This document shows, piece after piece, positions 46,385 through 59,284 of a DNA stretch of 64,000 bases (the first letter of the stretch is position 1; every line of letters begins with the position of its first letter). Origin of the DNA: Prostheceraeus crozeri (lineage: Eukaryota > Platyhelminthes > Polycladida > Euryleptidae). The translations under genes and the position numbers were made by a program. Where the stretch lies: positions 248,001-312,000 of the forward strand of contig CAJQUW010009236.1 in the NCBI GenBank assembly GCA_907163375.1, written 5' to 3'. Under the pieces are notes generated by a model. That model was not told the origin of the DNA, searched no databases, and worked only from the letters and a program-made list of their open reading frames with translations.

Positions 46385-47487
46385 ACATGTAGGCTACATG
46401 TATTTTTTATTTCACTTTGTTACTAGCACTATGCGCATCGGGAGAGATTGAGTTGTCTTTTATATACACGAAATAATTGCTTTAAGCTATTTAGAAATAG
46501 TTCATCAGATACATGTATTTTCCCATTCCTATTAAAGCGTTGTTTTTTATCCAATAAAGCTCTTTACTTCTTTCAATTTTCCTTGTCGCAGCTCGAATAC
46601 AAAACTGCTTGGAACATTTATGACAGTCCTTTCCCATCTCCCATCAACCTTGATAGGCTACTTCTCAGACCAAACACAGCGTTTCTCCATGAAGTTTGAT
46701 GAATAGCATACTCATTTCAAATATCGATGAAACAATAATTCACCAGTATATCGATGACAATGTTTTCTGTAGAGTAGAGCTTGTTAAGTGTTGGGACTCA
46801 CATGTGGCACTTACCATCTTTGTATTGACCATTATATCTTTAGTTTCCAGATTTCACACGAGCTTACAGTCTTTTTATCAGAAGCTTGTATCTATCGGTT
46901 ATGCAACCTTTGGTGATAGGCTCCTGCTGCAGGTGAAATCTGTTAATAAAATTAAAAATATACTTCTTATACTTAGCGTCAGTCAATTGCATAGAAATGA
47001 GTATTTGTTAAAATCAGTTGATGAAAATGTTATAAATTTGATCGTTTTTCATCATGTACGTGTACATAGTTACCTCTTAGACATTTTCATTGATCACATC
47101 AATAGTCAAAGTTGTGTGTATTTCAGTAAAGTAAGTCAAATCAAATTTTGACCAAATTTCTTGACCGAGTATAAATAAGCTTAAGTTTCAAGTGATGGAT
47201 ATCATAAATCGCATCAATTTGATCCTCTTGTCCATTCATGTGTAAAACAATCTTATTGACTTGGATGAATGGATCTCATTTAATTGCAAATGACAATTCA
47301 TAATGTTACGTCATATTAGATTTTATATACACTTTCGTCTGGAAAAGAAATCGACATTTGACACCTTTACATTGCCAAAGAGTGTCAATGTTCTTACTGC
47401 CCTTATGCTTTACTAAACATATTCACTTCGCATGTCATCTTCTTGTCTGTAGATGTCTAAATTAGAAACTGGTCAAGCAAAAACGTT
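46385..47487. other. Intergenic, nothing recognised
   Basis: Two long + frames (46448-46699 and 46696-47151, 83 and 151 codons) are rich in Ile, Leu, Phe and Ser and have no recognisable domain, signal peptide or splice context. I treat them as chance frames in AT-rich DNA. Confidence 0.35.
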
Positions 47488-48204
47488 TAGTCCGGCAGCC
47501 AGAACGAGTTTCTGCAGGGAACGAGGCCGAAAGTGAGACTTTCACAGAATGATGTACACCTTATGCCTACTACGAATCGGCACGTCTGCCGAGTTCTAGT
47601 GAGTTCCTCTTCTTGTCAGACAGGATCAAAGAAAAACACATGTAAATCCAAGGGGACGCAGATTGCAGTTTTTGGCTAAAATGAAATTTTGTATGTTTTC
47701 TCTAATTAAACGAAAGGTACTAAGCCTAGAGTCATAATTTCTAGCATGGAGTGTCTTCAGGTCATTTCCTATGATGTATATGTGCTTTTGTCATGCAACT
47801 AATCGGCAATGTATGTGAGAATGTGGATAAAGTAGCTCAAAATGTTTGTGCTTGCCGACATTAAGAGGCTCGCCAAATCTAAATGTGTCAAGCTTTATAG
47901 ACAGGGGTGCATGAAAATGAAAGGAAATGACCTGAAGACACTCCATGCTAGAAATTATAACTCTAGGCTTAGTACCTTTTGTTTAATTAGAGAAAACATA
48001 CAAAATTTCATTTTAGCCAAAAACTGCAATCTGCGTCCCCTTGGATTTACATGTGTTTTTCTTTGATCCTGTCTGACAAGAAGAGGAACTCACTAGAACT
48101 CGGCAGACGTGCCGATTCGTAGTAGGCATAAGGTGTACATCATTCTGTGAAAGTCTCACTTTCGGCCTCGTTCCCTGCAGAAACTCGTTCTGGCTGCCGG
48201 ACTA
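47488..48204. mobile_element. Foldback MITE, copy B (3-bp target duplication)
   Basis: 717 bp, ends TAGTCCGGCAGCCAGAACGAG and its exact inverted partner, flanked by GTT on both sides (47485-47487, 48205-48207). The arms run about 290 nt (to ATTTCTAGCATGGAGTGTC) and are nearly identical. The loop is about 140 nt and is the reverse complement of the loop of copy A (11953-12682). Compared with A, arm differences occur in matched pairs (see findings). No transposase is present, and the frame at 47842-48066 is only arm sequence. Confidence 0.93.
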
Positions 48205-48640
48205 GTTGTTCGATTATCATTTCCATTATCTAGAGCAACATCGCACCACAGTATTATTAACAGGGGTCTTATAAATTCAAGTCGTTATCAGTTAATTGCT
48301 GTAAATTGATCAGTTACTCAATGATGATGTCATTTCTTAATTGCGTTAAATTTTAATATTAATGAAAACGTTAAGCCTGAGATTGCATCACAATCAGCTC
48401 ATTTGACTGAAGAGAATTCCAAAATTTATTAATAAATTGATTGTTTGTGTTTAGAATTTTGATCCATTAATTGCTCATCCGATTTCAAATTTCAAAACTA
48501 GAATTCCACTGTAATTTTATCAAATTTCCTGCTTCATAATAACAAAACGCAATACTTCATCTAAAAAAACGATTTTTTTGTTGTAATGTGCGATTAGTGC
48601 TGTTCAACAGTCAGCATTCGAATTGGCGATGAATTCAAAA
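48205..48640. other. Intergenic, nothing recognised
   Basis: AT-rich, no feature supported. Confidence 0.4.
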
Positions 48641-49040
48641 TCAGTCTTTACTTCTTCTTCTTCTTCTTCCTAAGCGTTTGTCCCAATGGATGGCGGAGTC
48701 CGCTGCGTTGGTTCGTCGTCTCCACTTCACTCGGTCATGAGCGGGATGGGAACCGGTGGTTTTCATATCGTTGTGCAGGGTGTCCAGCCATCGTTGTTTC
48801 GGGCGGACTTTTGGTCTTCTACCGTCGACTTCGAGGTTGTACGCCACTTTTGCCAGGGAATCTCAAGCGCAGCATTTTCGTCTCCATGACTCCGAGTCGG
48901 CGTTGCACATCCTTGGTTGCAGGCCAGCACTCGGCACTGTAGAGCGCCGCAGGGCACACGACTGTACGGTAGACTTTCGACTTCAGGCGGTCGCTTATCC
49001 TCTTGTCACAGATTACACCAGCAGTCAGGCGCCATTTCAT
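48641..49040 (-). pseudogene. LINE (RTE-like) C-terminal fragment
   Basis: The - strand reads the far C terminus of an endonuclease/RT polyprotein in several frames: LTAGVICDKRISDRLKSKVY, RTVVCPAALYSAECWPATK, VMETKMLRLRFPG (family members have a W-rich block here), then DGRRPKVRPKQRWLDTLHND and KWRRRTNAADS. The ALYGAECW, RPKxRWLD and KWRRRTRxAD boxes are typical of this LINE group. It ends in a (CTT)n tract at 48650-48670 as read on +, the simple-repeat tail expected at the 3' end. Frameshifts are present and the element is strongly 5'-truncated. Confidence 0.88.
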
Positions 49041-52000
49041 TCGTCGATGAAGCTGTTTCTAAAGAATTCCCAGATCGCAACCATCAAATAAGCTTAATTA
49101 TAAGCTGTCCTTTGGAAAATTTGTTTTTGATTTGAATTTTGAACGATTTAAATTTTGAAATTTAAACGAATTGCAGTACATTTAAAATTAGCCAGAATGC
49201 TGCCAAATAATTACAAGAGAAAAATAATATTTTACACATCAAAGCCCCATGACTTAATTGCTAAACATTATGGCACAAAAACTCAAGTCGAATAATCATT
49301 TGGGTCAGAGATACACGTCCTTGAAGTTTTGCGCACATTATGACTCACCTAGTATATGCTAGAATAAAAGAGAAACTGCATCGAACCAGATCATCTATAA
49401 AATCATGTTCGGAATGCCCTGGATAGCTGTATATTCGGGATTTTTAGATTAGCAACTCAATTTGTCAAATACATGCGTATTATCTTTTGGATGAATGACT
49501 ATGACATTATATAATTTGGATCTTTACTAACTGAATGAACTCGTAAACAGGCCAGATATTTGCATGAAAGGCGTAGCACAATAATCAATATAATGCAAAT
49601 TAATTGATACAAACATGCAAGCGTCGTAGATTGACATTCGGTAGATGTATATTGCTTATCACTGTTACCAGTAAATCCACTCATTACATTTTCATCGGAA
49701 ATTGTAGATTGAACACATATGGGTTCTGCTGCGGTTAATTCGTGAAGGTAAAATATTTCGACGGGGTTAGTTAACAAAATGACTTTAAGCACACAATCTT
49801 TTACATTGTATATATGGCCTAGCGAATGCAGTTTCATTTTTATGCTGCTTAATGTAAATGTTATGAATTAAATGTAATTACTTTATTGCCATCCACATCC
49901 ATGCTCTGCGATTGGCCAAGTGATAATCATGCTTAATTATTTTTTTTTGTCTGATGAAACTGTGCTTCTGTCAAGTTTGCAAAAAGTAGCAATAAAAGGG
50001 GTGCTTATTACAGACCATAAGATGATAGCCAGACGCCTCGTCGAAGTCGAAGTCCCGTAGTCTTACAAATTTCGGACTTGTAATTTCCGAAGTCAGAGTA
50101 GCAGTCATGAAATGATAGGACTCCGACTTATGACTAGACCGGAGTTCCTCTGTTCTCGAGTGCAATTTTCGGCTGACATCCGAATTCGCCTTAAGGTTAA
50201 TACCGAGGTTAATGCGATAGTTTGCCGAGTAATGATGGCTAAAACTTTTCGGTTGCAGTTTTTATTCCACTGTATTTCTCACTCTGATGGACATGCATGC
50301 CTCTATGTAACTTGACTATCTTCAAGAAATCTTAAAAGATATCATGTAATAGTTTCGATTATCAAATTTTGAAATTTTTGAGAAATTGTTCGCTGAAGGA
50401 TTTTATGCATAGGCTATGCATTCGTTTGGAAAATATAGCTGAACAGTATACATTTATGCATCAGGCGCTGATACCTTGGTGGGCTAGAAAGTGCATATAG
50501 AATAATGTCATACCAACTACATCAATGTGGTAATGCTAATAGCTACAAATGCTTATGTGATCTCATGACCTTGACTATTTGCAACTTGACGTTAATTTCG
50601 GCCAATACAAAGTTTCTGTCCCTGACGAAGCGGCAGAAATTTGCTTCGCACTTCCCAAATATTCGAGTTATTATTTATAAATTCAAAGGATTGGTAAGGT
50701 ATAAGTGACATATAATACTCTGATGTAAGCGGTTCGAAATTTTCCTGATCAGACCAAACTTCTGATAAAATGATTTTTTAATTGAACTTTGCCTTCAGAA
50801 CAATATCAAATAATTACGTGTGGTACATTACAATACGATGAAAACATGTGTACGTAATGTGAATAAAGTAATTAAATGTTGAGTTGCATCCTCAGTTGAA
50901 AAGTGGGAACAGACCTGAATAGCTGCCATTTCATCCGGTATCAGGAATCATTAGCAAGCCTAGTTGACATCTCTCAACATCCACACAACTCCCTACTTAA
51001 AGTTGCAGCCATGCCAGGATGAATTCGAGATTTGCAATTAGCAAGTTATTGAAATTTGGACGGTTATTCATTAAATATCACATAAAACACACAACTGACA
51101 AATCTACTACACAAAACTACACTGTAACCGACGATTATCCTACAAAATCACTGACAAAATGAACTCACGATTGTCACCTCCAATATCCTGCGATGTCCGA
51201 CGAATTTGTAGGTTTTCCACAATGTAGGTTCTCCGAAATTCTGTTGGCTTTTGTCGATTATCATTTTATTTATGTTACTAATATTATCATTTTCTTAATA
51301 GTCCGTGAAGATTGATATCCGATATTCTATAGGATACTTTTGCTCAATTTTTATGCAATATTGGAATTAAATTTCACAGTGCAGGTAGAAGAATATTGAA
51401 AATTCGCTTTTTTGTGAAATATACTGCTCTAATTGATGAGAGATCATGCAAAATTTCAAAATTACTGCAGGCATGCAAAGCAATTTATGATGACAATAAT
51501 CTCAAAATGTACAGAATTTATATGAAAATCAAAAATGAGGCTACCAACTTGACTTTAAAGTTTAAATAATCATAGTGTTTAATACATACAATACAATCAT
51601 GGCTTTCAACAATCAATCAATATTGGACTCTGATGATGAATTATTTCCCGAGAAGCTAGAGGCATTTTCAATCACGGTTCTGTAAAGTCATCAATTAATT
51701 TGTAATTCAACAAAACTGTTAAATTAGTGATTGCTTCACTTTTGGGCAATCTGTATTATTGTGTGGCAAAACCATGATTTATTTTGACATAATTTAATTA
51801 ACCACCTACATTTTTGATTTAATTTTAGCCATAATTCATTGATATTCATTTTGTCGCTTCTTGTCAGTTATTGTAGGTGTTCAGTGGCAATCATCCTACA
51901 AGAGCTAACAGTGACTATCAAAATAGATTTTGTAGGATAAATGTCTGTCAATTGTCAGTCAACGGTTTATAGTGTACTGGCTGTGTGTACTTAAGTTCGT

Positions 52001-52539
52001 TACTTCTGTTAATTTCAAACAGATGTAACGCCACAATTGACATCGAACGTTTTTTCGCTTCGATTTTCTCTTTATAAAATTAATTTCAAGTTTGATATAT
52101 TTATCCGCAAATTATGAGCATGCCTCCAAATAAATGATATTTAGGATTTAATAGATTACCTTAAGATCAGATTATTTTGATAAAAAGCTAACTCTTCGTC
52201 TGTGACTTTCTTCTACAATCTGTAACAAAAGTTTAAGACTACACTGCAGTTTTCACCAAGCTGTTGCAAAAAATATGGCCAAGCAAGTCAGTTTAGCAAT
52301 TTATTGCATTTATCACACAAAATAGCAAAATCTTACTAAAAGTCATTCCGACTAACTCCTTGACTCTACTAGAGTGCCATCAATTGCTTAATATCGTGTT
52401 GGCCCACAACGACTTCGGATTATTTTTATTTAGTCTCTGAGGCTTCTGTGTACCAAATTTCCCGAATACCGGAGCTCAGATCGCCTAAACTTTAGAGTCT
52501 AGTAAACTACTGTGTCGCCACTTTGCTTTTCAACATGCT
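49041..52539. other. Intergenic, nothing recognised
   Basis: The 112-codon - frame at 49499-49837 starts with ATG and has one hydrophobic stretch, but no domain. Other frames are short. No repeat family was recognised. Confidence 0.4.
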
Positions 52540-52800
52540 GTATGTATGTAGCTATTCTTCAAGGGATTCAGGTCTAAACTGCTTCCAGGGTAGTCCAGAA
52601 CACTGATGCCGTTGTTTCTCAAATGTGACGCAATAATGTGGCTGCGAATGCAATGAGTGCCATCTTACATGAAAATCGAACACTCCAAGGCGTCGAATCG
52701 ATTTTGCAACTTTGCTCTTCAGAAACCATTCACCATTCATGATTGCGTTTTTTGACAAACAAGATAAGAAGCATCGGCCTCGAGAGTATATAGGCAAATA
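52540..52800 (-). pseudogene. Tc1-like transposase fragment
   Basis: The - strand carries, in one frame, MNGEWFLKSKVAKSIRRLGV and, in the next, an eroded QDGxxCH-like site (M*DGTHC) followed by HLRNNGISVLDYPGSSLDLN and PLKNSY. RNNGISVLDYPGNSPDLNP is the standard Tc1-family segment between the second and third catalytic acids; here SPDLNP reads SLDLNP and the Glu of PIEN/PLEN is Lys. The rest of the element is not readable. Confidence 0.85.
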
Positions 52801-54237
52801 ATCAGTGATGCCGGGAACTTTGTGGCTGGGTTGCCATCACTGCTGTGTCACAGTCCGACATGAGCGAATTCGGTTAATGCGTGTGGACGGTGACTGGACG
52901 GTGACTTCTAAGCATAGGACGACGTCGGCAATTTCTGGTTTAACAATTGGAATATGCAACGATGTGACCAAGTTGAGCACTTAACCAAGTGATTTACACC
53001 GACCTCTGAAACACATTTTTCTGACAAGATTCCAACTGGAAAATGAAAAACCTGGAATCGCTTGAAAGTAAGCCTATTTCCGCCTACCTCCACGAAAAGT
53101 CAGACTTTCCGGCAAACAATTTTATCAAAAATGTGCTTTTTAGATGTTGCACACTTCTGACATTGAAATTCAGATTTGAGACTTTCCCTGGAACAGGACT
53201 TACATGTTGTCCCAAGACCATTTTGATTAGGAACCGAATAAACCAAATGTGCATTGTGTTGCTGTAAACAGCAAGTAGGCCTATATGCAGCATAATTATT
53301 CTAATTTCATACGGTGTGGCAAATGTTCACCTTAAATTGAGGTATAGTTAAGAATGAAATAAAATTCATAGATCCGTCAGAGATCAACCAAGACACCAAC
53401 AAGGAAAATGACACGTGAAACTAGCACCATGCTTTTAGGGGATGGTGTATAAGTTAATCACTTAAATGAAGCCGTTGTTTTTCTATAATTTAAAAATCTG
53501 AATCACAATACGAAAAATATGAATAATTTTTGAAATCGAAGTTAAATTCTATGTTCTTTTTAACTTGAGTCTATAATCGAAATTGTAGGGAAAATAATTC
53601 GAAAATTCACTTGCTGTTTTTGAAATCGAAATCAAATTTCAAATACAACAGTTTGCTTGTCAGATCTAACTATATCTTATGTTTAGCCTACTTTTCTCTG
53701 TACCGCTTCAAATACCAATCCTGGTTTCCGTTTGATCATTAAGTATATTTCACATCTTCAGGTTCTTCAGTGATTTACAAGTGTTCTTCCAAGGTTCAAA
53801 GGTCTCAAAGGCAACTTGAAGGGCATTTAACGCCAAAGACAGCGTCTCGAGTAAGTGACTGATGCCAATTAACTTGACTGAAAACCCCATTGTTTATAGA
53901 GCAGCAGTTCATCAGTACGATAGTGACTTCAAAATCAGCTATGACATTGTCTACCACATAATTTCAATATCATTTCCACACAATTGATCACTCTGTATAA
54001 GAACCGTGACGGTTTTATGTCGTGAATCACTTCAACATCGATAAGACGTCCAATTAACGAATTTATTTCTGCGTTGATCCGTCGTGCACTTGCATTGTGA
54101 AATGCTGTTTACAATTAAAGTCGGAAGATCAGATGAATTGGTGTAATGAGCAAATATTGGATACGTTATCTAAGTCATGTAGGGATGGAAATTCAAATAG
54201 AAATCGCTTTCTGTTTCGCTCTTTGCTTGAACGCAAT
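52801..54237. other. Intergenic, nothing recognised
   Basis: Overlapping short frames on both strands at 52908-53293 carry no motif. No repeat recognised. Confidence 0.4.
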
Positions 54238-54330
54238 GTGATTGGCTGAACGATGCCGAGTTTAATCCAGAGCGTATCGAAATAACGCATTGGCGGTCGC
54301 TTTCGGCGTCATTCATAACATAAAGGGTCA
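54238..54330 (+). promoter_or_regulatory. Putative promoter: two inverted CCAAT boxes and TATA-like box
   Basis: ATTGG (inverted CCAAT) occurs at 54241-54245 and 54289-54293 in a CpG-containing stretch, followed by ACATAAAGG at about 54318. Transcription would begin near 54350, giving a leader of about 350 nt before the ATG at 54708. Inferred from motif spacing only. Confidence 0.4.
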
Positions 54331-54707
54331 GCAATAGAACGAGATTAGTTACAGTGTGGTGATTTTAAGTCGGCGGTGCTTCTGAGCATTTTCAAATTTT
54401 CATTGACTTGTGAACTTCAAATCTTGGCTTCAGGCGGTGTTTTTGAACTGTTAGTAGTGTTATTAATCGGAATAGCTCTTCAACTAAAAATACCAACAGC
54501 AACACAATCGGCCACAAACAGTATTCAGCCCTTAATCACAGCCCTGTGAGCTTTTGGGCTGTATCAGATGGTGTAGGGGCATCGAACTTGGTCATACACA
54601 CGGACCAAGCTTCACTTCAAAGTGTGGAGTCCGCCGGGAAACGGAAGAAACGACAGCGTGCCTGCCATGTACCTTTGCTCGGTCCTCTCACACTCGCCGT
54701 TGAAAAC

Positions 54708-54830
54708 ATGTCGAGGATACACGCATGCACAACAGCAGCGGCTTTCTCCTTTACGCTTATCCTCTTCATCATCCAGATTCAAATGTTGGAGGCCACCATT
54801 GCCGATAAATACGACGAAAAATGTAGTAAG
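54708..54830 (+). CDS. Candidate first coding exon with signal peptide
   Basis: ATG 54708 sits in a good Kozak context (AAAACATGT) and starts 41 codons ending exactly at a donor, TGTAGTAAG|GTGAGA (phase 0). The sequence begins MSRIHACTTAAAFSFTLILF, then IIQIQMLEA and TIADKYDEKCSK. This is a basic start, a 15-residue hydrophobic core and an A-x-A-like cleavage region, a textbook secretory signal peptide. Codon choice is GC-richer (CTC, ATC, GCC, GAG) than surrounding chance frames. The frame stays open past the donor to 54969, but that part is less convincing. The product would be secreted or membrane-bound. Its identity is unknown because no further exon was recognised. Confidence 0.5.
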
Positions 54831-57478
54831 GTGAGATTACCTTTTAAATTTGCAGAGCCATACTTGGAATCGAGTAAGGCCAGAGCCGACACTGCTGACT
54901 TTATCGGATGTAGGCTGCGCCCTAGTCGCATCGGTGCACCGGGTAGAACAATCGGTGCTCCGAAAATATAATTAAGTTGCGCTCAAGCACTTATCAGAGA
55001 CATCTGAAGTCATTATGGATATTGTAGAAACCCAATTCGAATGCAAATAGCCTGCAATTAAAAAAATGACTTCAAAATTCATAAATCTAAACTTACATGT
55101 ATTGCAGCTGATAGATTGAGGATATTACTAAATTAATCCTGAGGCATCTAGAAAAAAATGAATTTTACGACAGAGAACTTAGATGAACGGAAACTGAATG
55201 CGACTGAATTACAATATGCATGTAGATGAGTGCATGTCGATAATTTTTAGTTTGTTAAATTACTTGCCTAGAAAAGCAATGTTCATATTTTTCTCTTGCA
55301 TATGGCCGATGTTGATGTTATGTTTTCCTTCACAAATGGGGATATTTCTCTCATCGGTCTAACTATCTCATCTTTGAATGAAGGAGTCGATTGCAGGCAA
55401 ACATCTTTTGATCCGATTAACGATGTACAAAGCATCAAAGCTGAAATTTACCGGTTCTTCAGTGAGTGAATTTGATATGTATTTATGCTTTAATTGTTTA
55501 TCAACAGATGAAAATACGACATCAGTATTGAACACAGGAATTTTCAGATGTGAGCCAAGGGGAATAATTTTTGAACAAATTGTCGTAAACATGTTTACGA
55601 AGAAAGCGTTAATTGCATGTTCGTTGGCAGATTTCTGGCAGATGTGTCATTCGTACAACTGTGTTTACGAAATGCTGATTGGATTGATTTTAGTTAATCG
55701 ATCAAGACGAATTTTGTCTAAATACTAAATAGACCTGAGGCGAGCCCTGAAAATTCAGACCCATTACATTTATCCATGCTACTGACAACCGGAGCGATGT
55801 CACAGAGTATGAAAGTGCCAAAAAGATCTCCAGTGTTGCAGCAACTGTGTGTCGTGGCGGTTCCAAGTTAGATACATTGTAGAAATATGAATGATTATTA
55901 CAGTTGCTTAATAAGTCTATAAACGGCCACGTCTTATAAAAACAAGAAATTTGCGCCGATCACAGTCAGCCTTGAATATTTCAATTAATATTTCGGTTAC
56001 TTATCTATCTAAACAGTCTAAACGAAGAATAATTCAAGAAGTCTGAAATAAACTTGATTACTATTACTATAATATTAAGGTTGACGGCATCTTCATTTCA
56101 TGCATTGGTGTGATGCTGTCGCCATTTTTGAGTAACTTATTACATAAATAGCACTTTCGTGTAAATACATGCATGTAATGAATAATATTGTGTGAATAAT
56201 GCATAGCGCCTCCGCGGTAGAACTTAAGCGGGTATGCTGCATTGGTTCATAGTATTCGCTTCCATCCATAGATCTTGCAATAGCAGAAAAACAGGCAGAA
56301 TAGATTGACGGTAGCGTTTGAAAAGACAACAAATAGAGGAGTGAAGAATGCTTTTGTGATTGCCATCCTAGCTTTTGCTTTACGTAGTCAGTCAGATGAT
56401 TAATGAATCATTGAAACGAAAATCAAGTATAGCTCAATATTCTCTTATTTCAGATCAGAATGCGAAATGCATGGTCTTTGCTCTGTATTCACAAATATAA
56501 ACTATTTTTTTTAATTATAGGCAACAAACATATTTTTTTTACATTATCATTATAACAACAGCGAGCGAGTTGCATCATTGGAGGAAGAGCTCAATAACTG
56601 GAGACTCTCAAAAAAATTTTAATTTTGTCGTATTTTACTGTTGGAAATGTAAAGAAACCATCTGGCAATACATTAGCAAACACATTTGAGTACAAAGGGT
56701 TTATAACATGAATTCAGTCAATTCATTCGACGATTTTCGTCCATATACGAGCAAGAATGCCGTTGAATGCAAAAACACGATCAAGGGTGCCGCGATGCGA
56801 ATAAGATTGAGAAACACTGGTATGTACAGACCAAGTCACGAGAAAATTGAAATTCATGTTATATGACACTAGCTAGGCCTAGCATTCAAATCACCTGGTA
56901 CTTCTCAGATTATCGCTCCAACAACCTTGCCCATGCAACCTGCATCACGAATCATGAAGTTTCCCCACTGATGCATATCATTTAGGTCTTATGGATAATT
57001 TTGATGTCGACCTGCATTCTCACAAAGAAGGATATTTATCTCTCTTATTACAAATGACATATAGACGCCTTTCACAATGAACTATTTTTGTAAATGCATA
57101 TTCACCCTTCTTTCGCTAAATGGCAATCATTGCTTTTGTATGATAAACTCGAGAAGTAAACAATTCATCCAAGGGCATTGTTCTAAGGTCAATTGTCACT
57201 TAAAAGTATTTTCACTCAATTCCTATAAAATACTAATCCATTCTTCTTATCGTCTATCATCATTCTTTCCGTAGCACAGCAGCCAGAATCAATTTCTGTG
57301 GGGTATCAGATAAAAGCTGTCACTCTCCCAAGTCACTTCCAAATGAAAAAGTCACTTTGCACCATCGTAATACACATTTTATTTACTTTGAATTTCACAT
57401 TATGCGAGTAGGCCTGCATCTCTATGCAAAAATTCACTAAACGCTTTGATCTTTACATGTCTCATCTGCTGACAATTG
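54831..57478. other. Possible intron or intergenic, nothing recognised
   Basis: If 54708-54830 is an exon this begins its first intron. The 116-codon + frame at 55378-55728 has no ATG-independent support or domain. Nothing else identified. Confidence 0.35.
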
Positions 57479-57545
57479 GTAGGATAGCTCAGGTGGTTGA
57501 GGGCCGCACATCAGTAAGTTGATGCAGAAGGTACCTGGTTCGAGT
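57479..57545 (+). repeat. tRNA-like SINE head
   Basis: An A box-like TAGCTCAGGTGGTTGAGGGC (57485-57504) and a B box-like GGTTCGAGT (57537-57545) are spaced as in a tRNA. Between them CATCAGTAAGTTGATG could form a weak anticodon-type arm. The acceptor and T stems do not close, so it is not a functional tRNA gene. It is more likely the polymerase III head of a SINE whose body is interrupted or unrecognised. Confidence 0.6.
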
Positions 57546-57585
57546 TAGAGATGTGTGAATCCGATCCGATCCGAAGTCGGATCGC
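57546..57585. repeat. hAT-like terminus or GATCCGA repeat
   Basis: TAGAGATGTGTGAATCCGAT, then repeated GATCCGA words, resembles the start of hAT elements and echoes the TAGGGATTGC plus GATCCGG arrangement at 39888. It abuts the tRNA-like B box. No matching right end was found, so this may be a truncated end. Confidence 0.35.
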
Positions 57586-59284
57586 GATTTACTGTCATAC
57601 CAGTCAGATAGAACAGAATTCGAGTCTGCCCATCTCCGGAGTTACCACCGCTCTCACTGGAAGTTACTAACCCATACCTGATAGGAGTTGCTAGTGGTTG
57701 AAGACTCTCTCTAAAATTGGGTGAAGTAGGTCCATTGTCCATGTCTGTACATTTACACTGATTGAAATGAAGTTTGCATGCAGTCTTAACGAATGAAATG
57801 ATTCTTCTGATTGAAGAACTTTTAGTCAAGGATTTATAACCTGAACTCAGAATTAAATCCTTGGCGCTTTTACTGATTTGGATTGCAATTCATTTCGGCC
57901 CTGAATACTGATATAATGATCTTTCGGCAAGCAGTCACTTCTGTTTTGAAAGGAAGGACGATGAAGATACACCACATGCATGAGCATCAGCCATTCCATC
58001 AAGTAATGTGATACCTTCTTTATATTTTCATTCCTCTAAAAGAAATCAGTTGAGGATGCAGAAACTATTTTTATCACAGATGAAGGATCTGGCTGGGATG
58101 GAAGAATGATGGCACTTTCTCCAATTTTCTCTAATTGTTTTAAACAGTCATCGTTCATTCTTGTTTTTGAGAAGTATCTGTAAGATACTCATGCTGTATC
58201 AGTCTAAGATTCCGTCTAAGATGCTCAAATGAGACAGTGCTTAACAATTCCGTCTAAGATGTTTGAAATGAGAAATGTGATCCATTCGTTGCAGAAAATA
58301 ATGAGAAATCCTCAACTCAATTAGTTGCTAGTCTAAAATCAATCGTTAACAGATACTCATCTGGATGGCTTCCTAAGTTAATTTCACTCGTTCAATAAAG
58401 CATGCCTGTCAACATGGAAATGGACTGTTTATCTCAAGCTGGTTTGAGTGGGAACTGAATCAAGTTCGCTGCTGCACAAGATGACTATTCGAATTTTTAT
58501 GTCCGTCATTGATTGGTTGGCAATAGATGAACGTGCCAAAGTTTTCATAATCAGATATTCAGTTGAACAAGATGCTACAAGAAGGATCCAACTAACGCAA
58601 AATTGAACTCCATTTTAACATCCATTTCATAATTGCTGTGATCGTAATTTAAAAAAGAGGAATTCAACTTCCATGATCACACATCCATTGGACTTCATGG
58701 AATACCTCAACTAATCGAGTTTTAAGTGGAAACTTAATACTTCAATTTTCCATCTTTTAAAATTGATTACATTTTACTTACTTGAAGAAGAGTTGATATT
58801 GATAAGCACTGCGAAAGCGGGAAATAAAAGTTGTTACTTCGTACATGCAAAGTCTAGGAGCTTCTTGCCACAGATTTGAGTCGAATAGCTGAAATTCGTT
58901 GTTTGTTCCGTGATATGTTTTAGATATGGAAAGGGCGCAGTGAGCATGGAGCATATTTTAGAAAAGAGGAAGCAATTTCATTTGCCAAGTGCATATGAAG
59001 TGAAATCAGTGCAAGAGAATACGCAAAGAGAAAAGAAATCTCAGATGCATCTTTACTTACTCATGTAACATTCGTCAAGCAAAATAACGTGTGCATTTCC
59101 CGATCGAGCGATGTGATAGATATCAGGGATACCAGTGATAAATACTAGTATCAGTGATGTGATTATTTCTTCTATTCTATGAATTCCTTCGTTGCCTTAT
59201 ATTTTTTTAAAGTTTCCTTTTTTCCTCAAATCCATGGCAAAACAAATTGGAGCAAGGGTGGTAATTATTCTACATTCTCAATGA
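57586..59284. other. Intergenic, nothing recognised
   Basis: No gene supported. ATTCCGTCTAAGATG occurs twice 40 bp apart (about 58209 and 58247), a small local duplication. Confidence 0.4.

Noticed and set aside
46696-47151. 151-codon + frame
   Set aside because: Rich in Ile/Leu/Val/Ser with no domain, signal peptide or splice context. Long chance frames are expected at this base composition.
47842-48066. 74-codon + frame
   Set aside because: It lies wholly within the right half of foldback element B and is not a gene.
49499-49837. 112-codon - frame with one hydrophobic segment
   Set aside because: It starts at an ATG but lacks a signal peptide or known domain. Composition is like neighbouring chance frames.
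55378-55728. 116-codon + frame
   Set aside because: No recognised motif, and the opposite strand is also open over the same bases.
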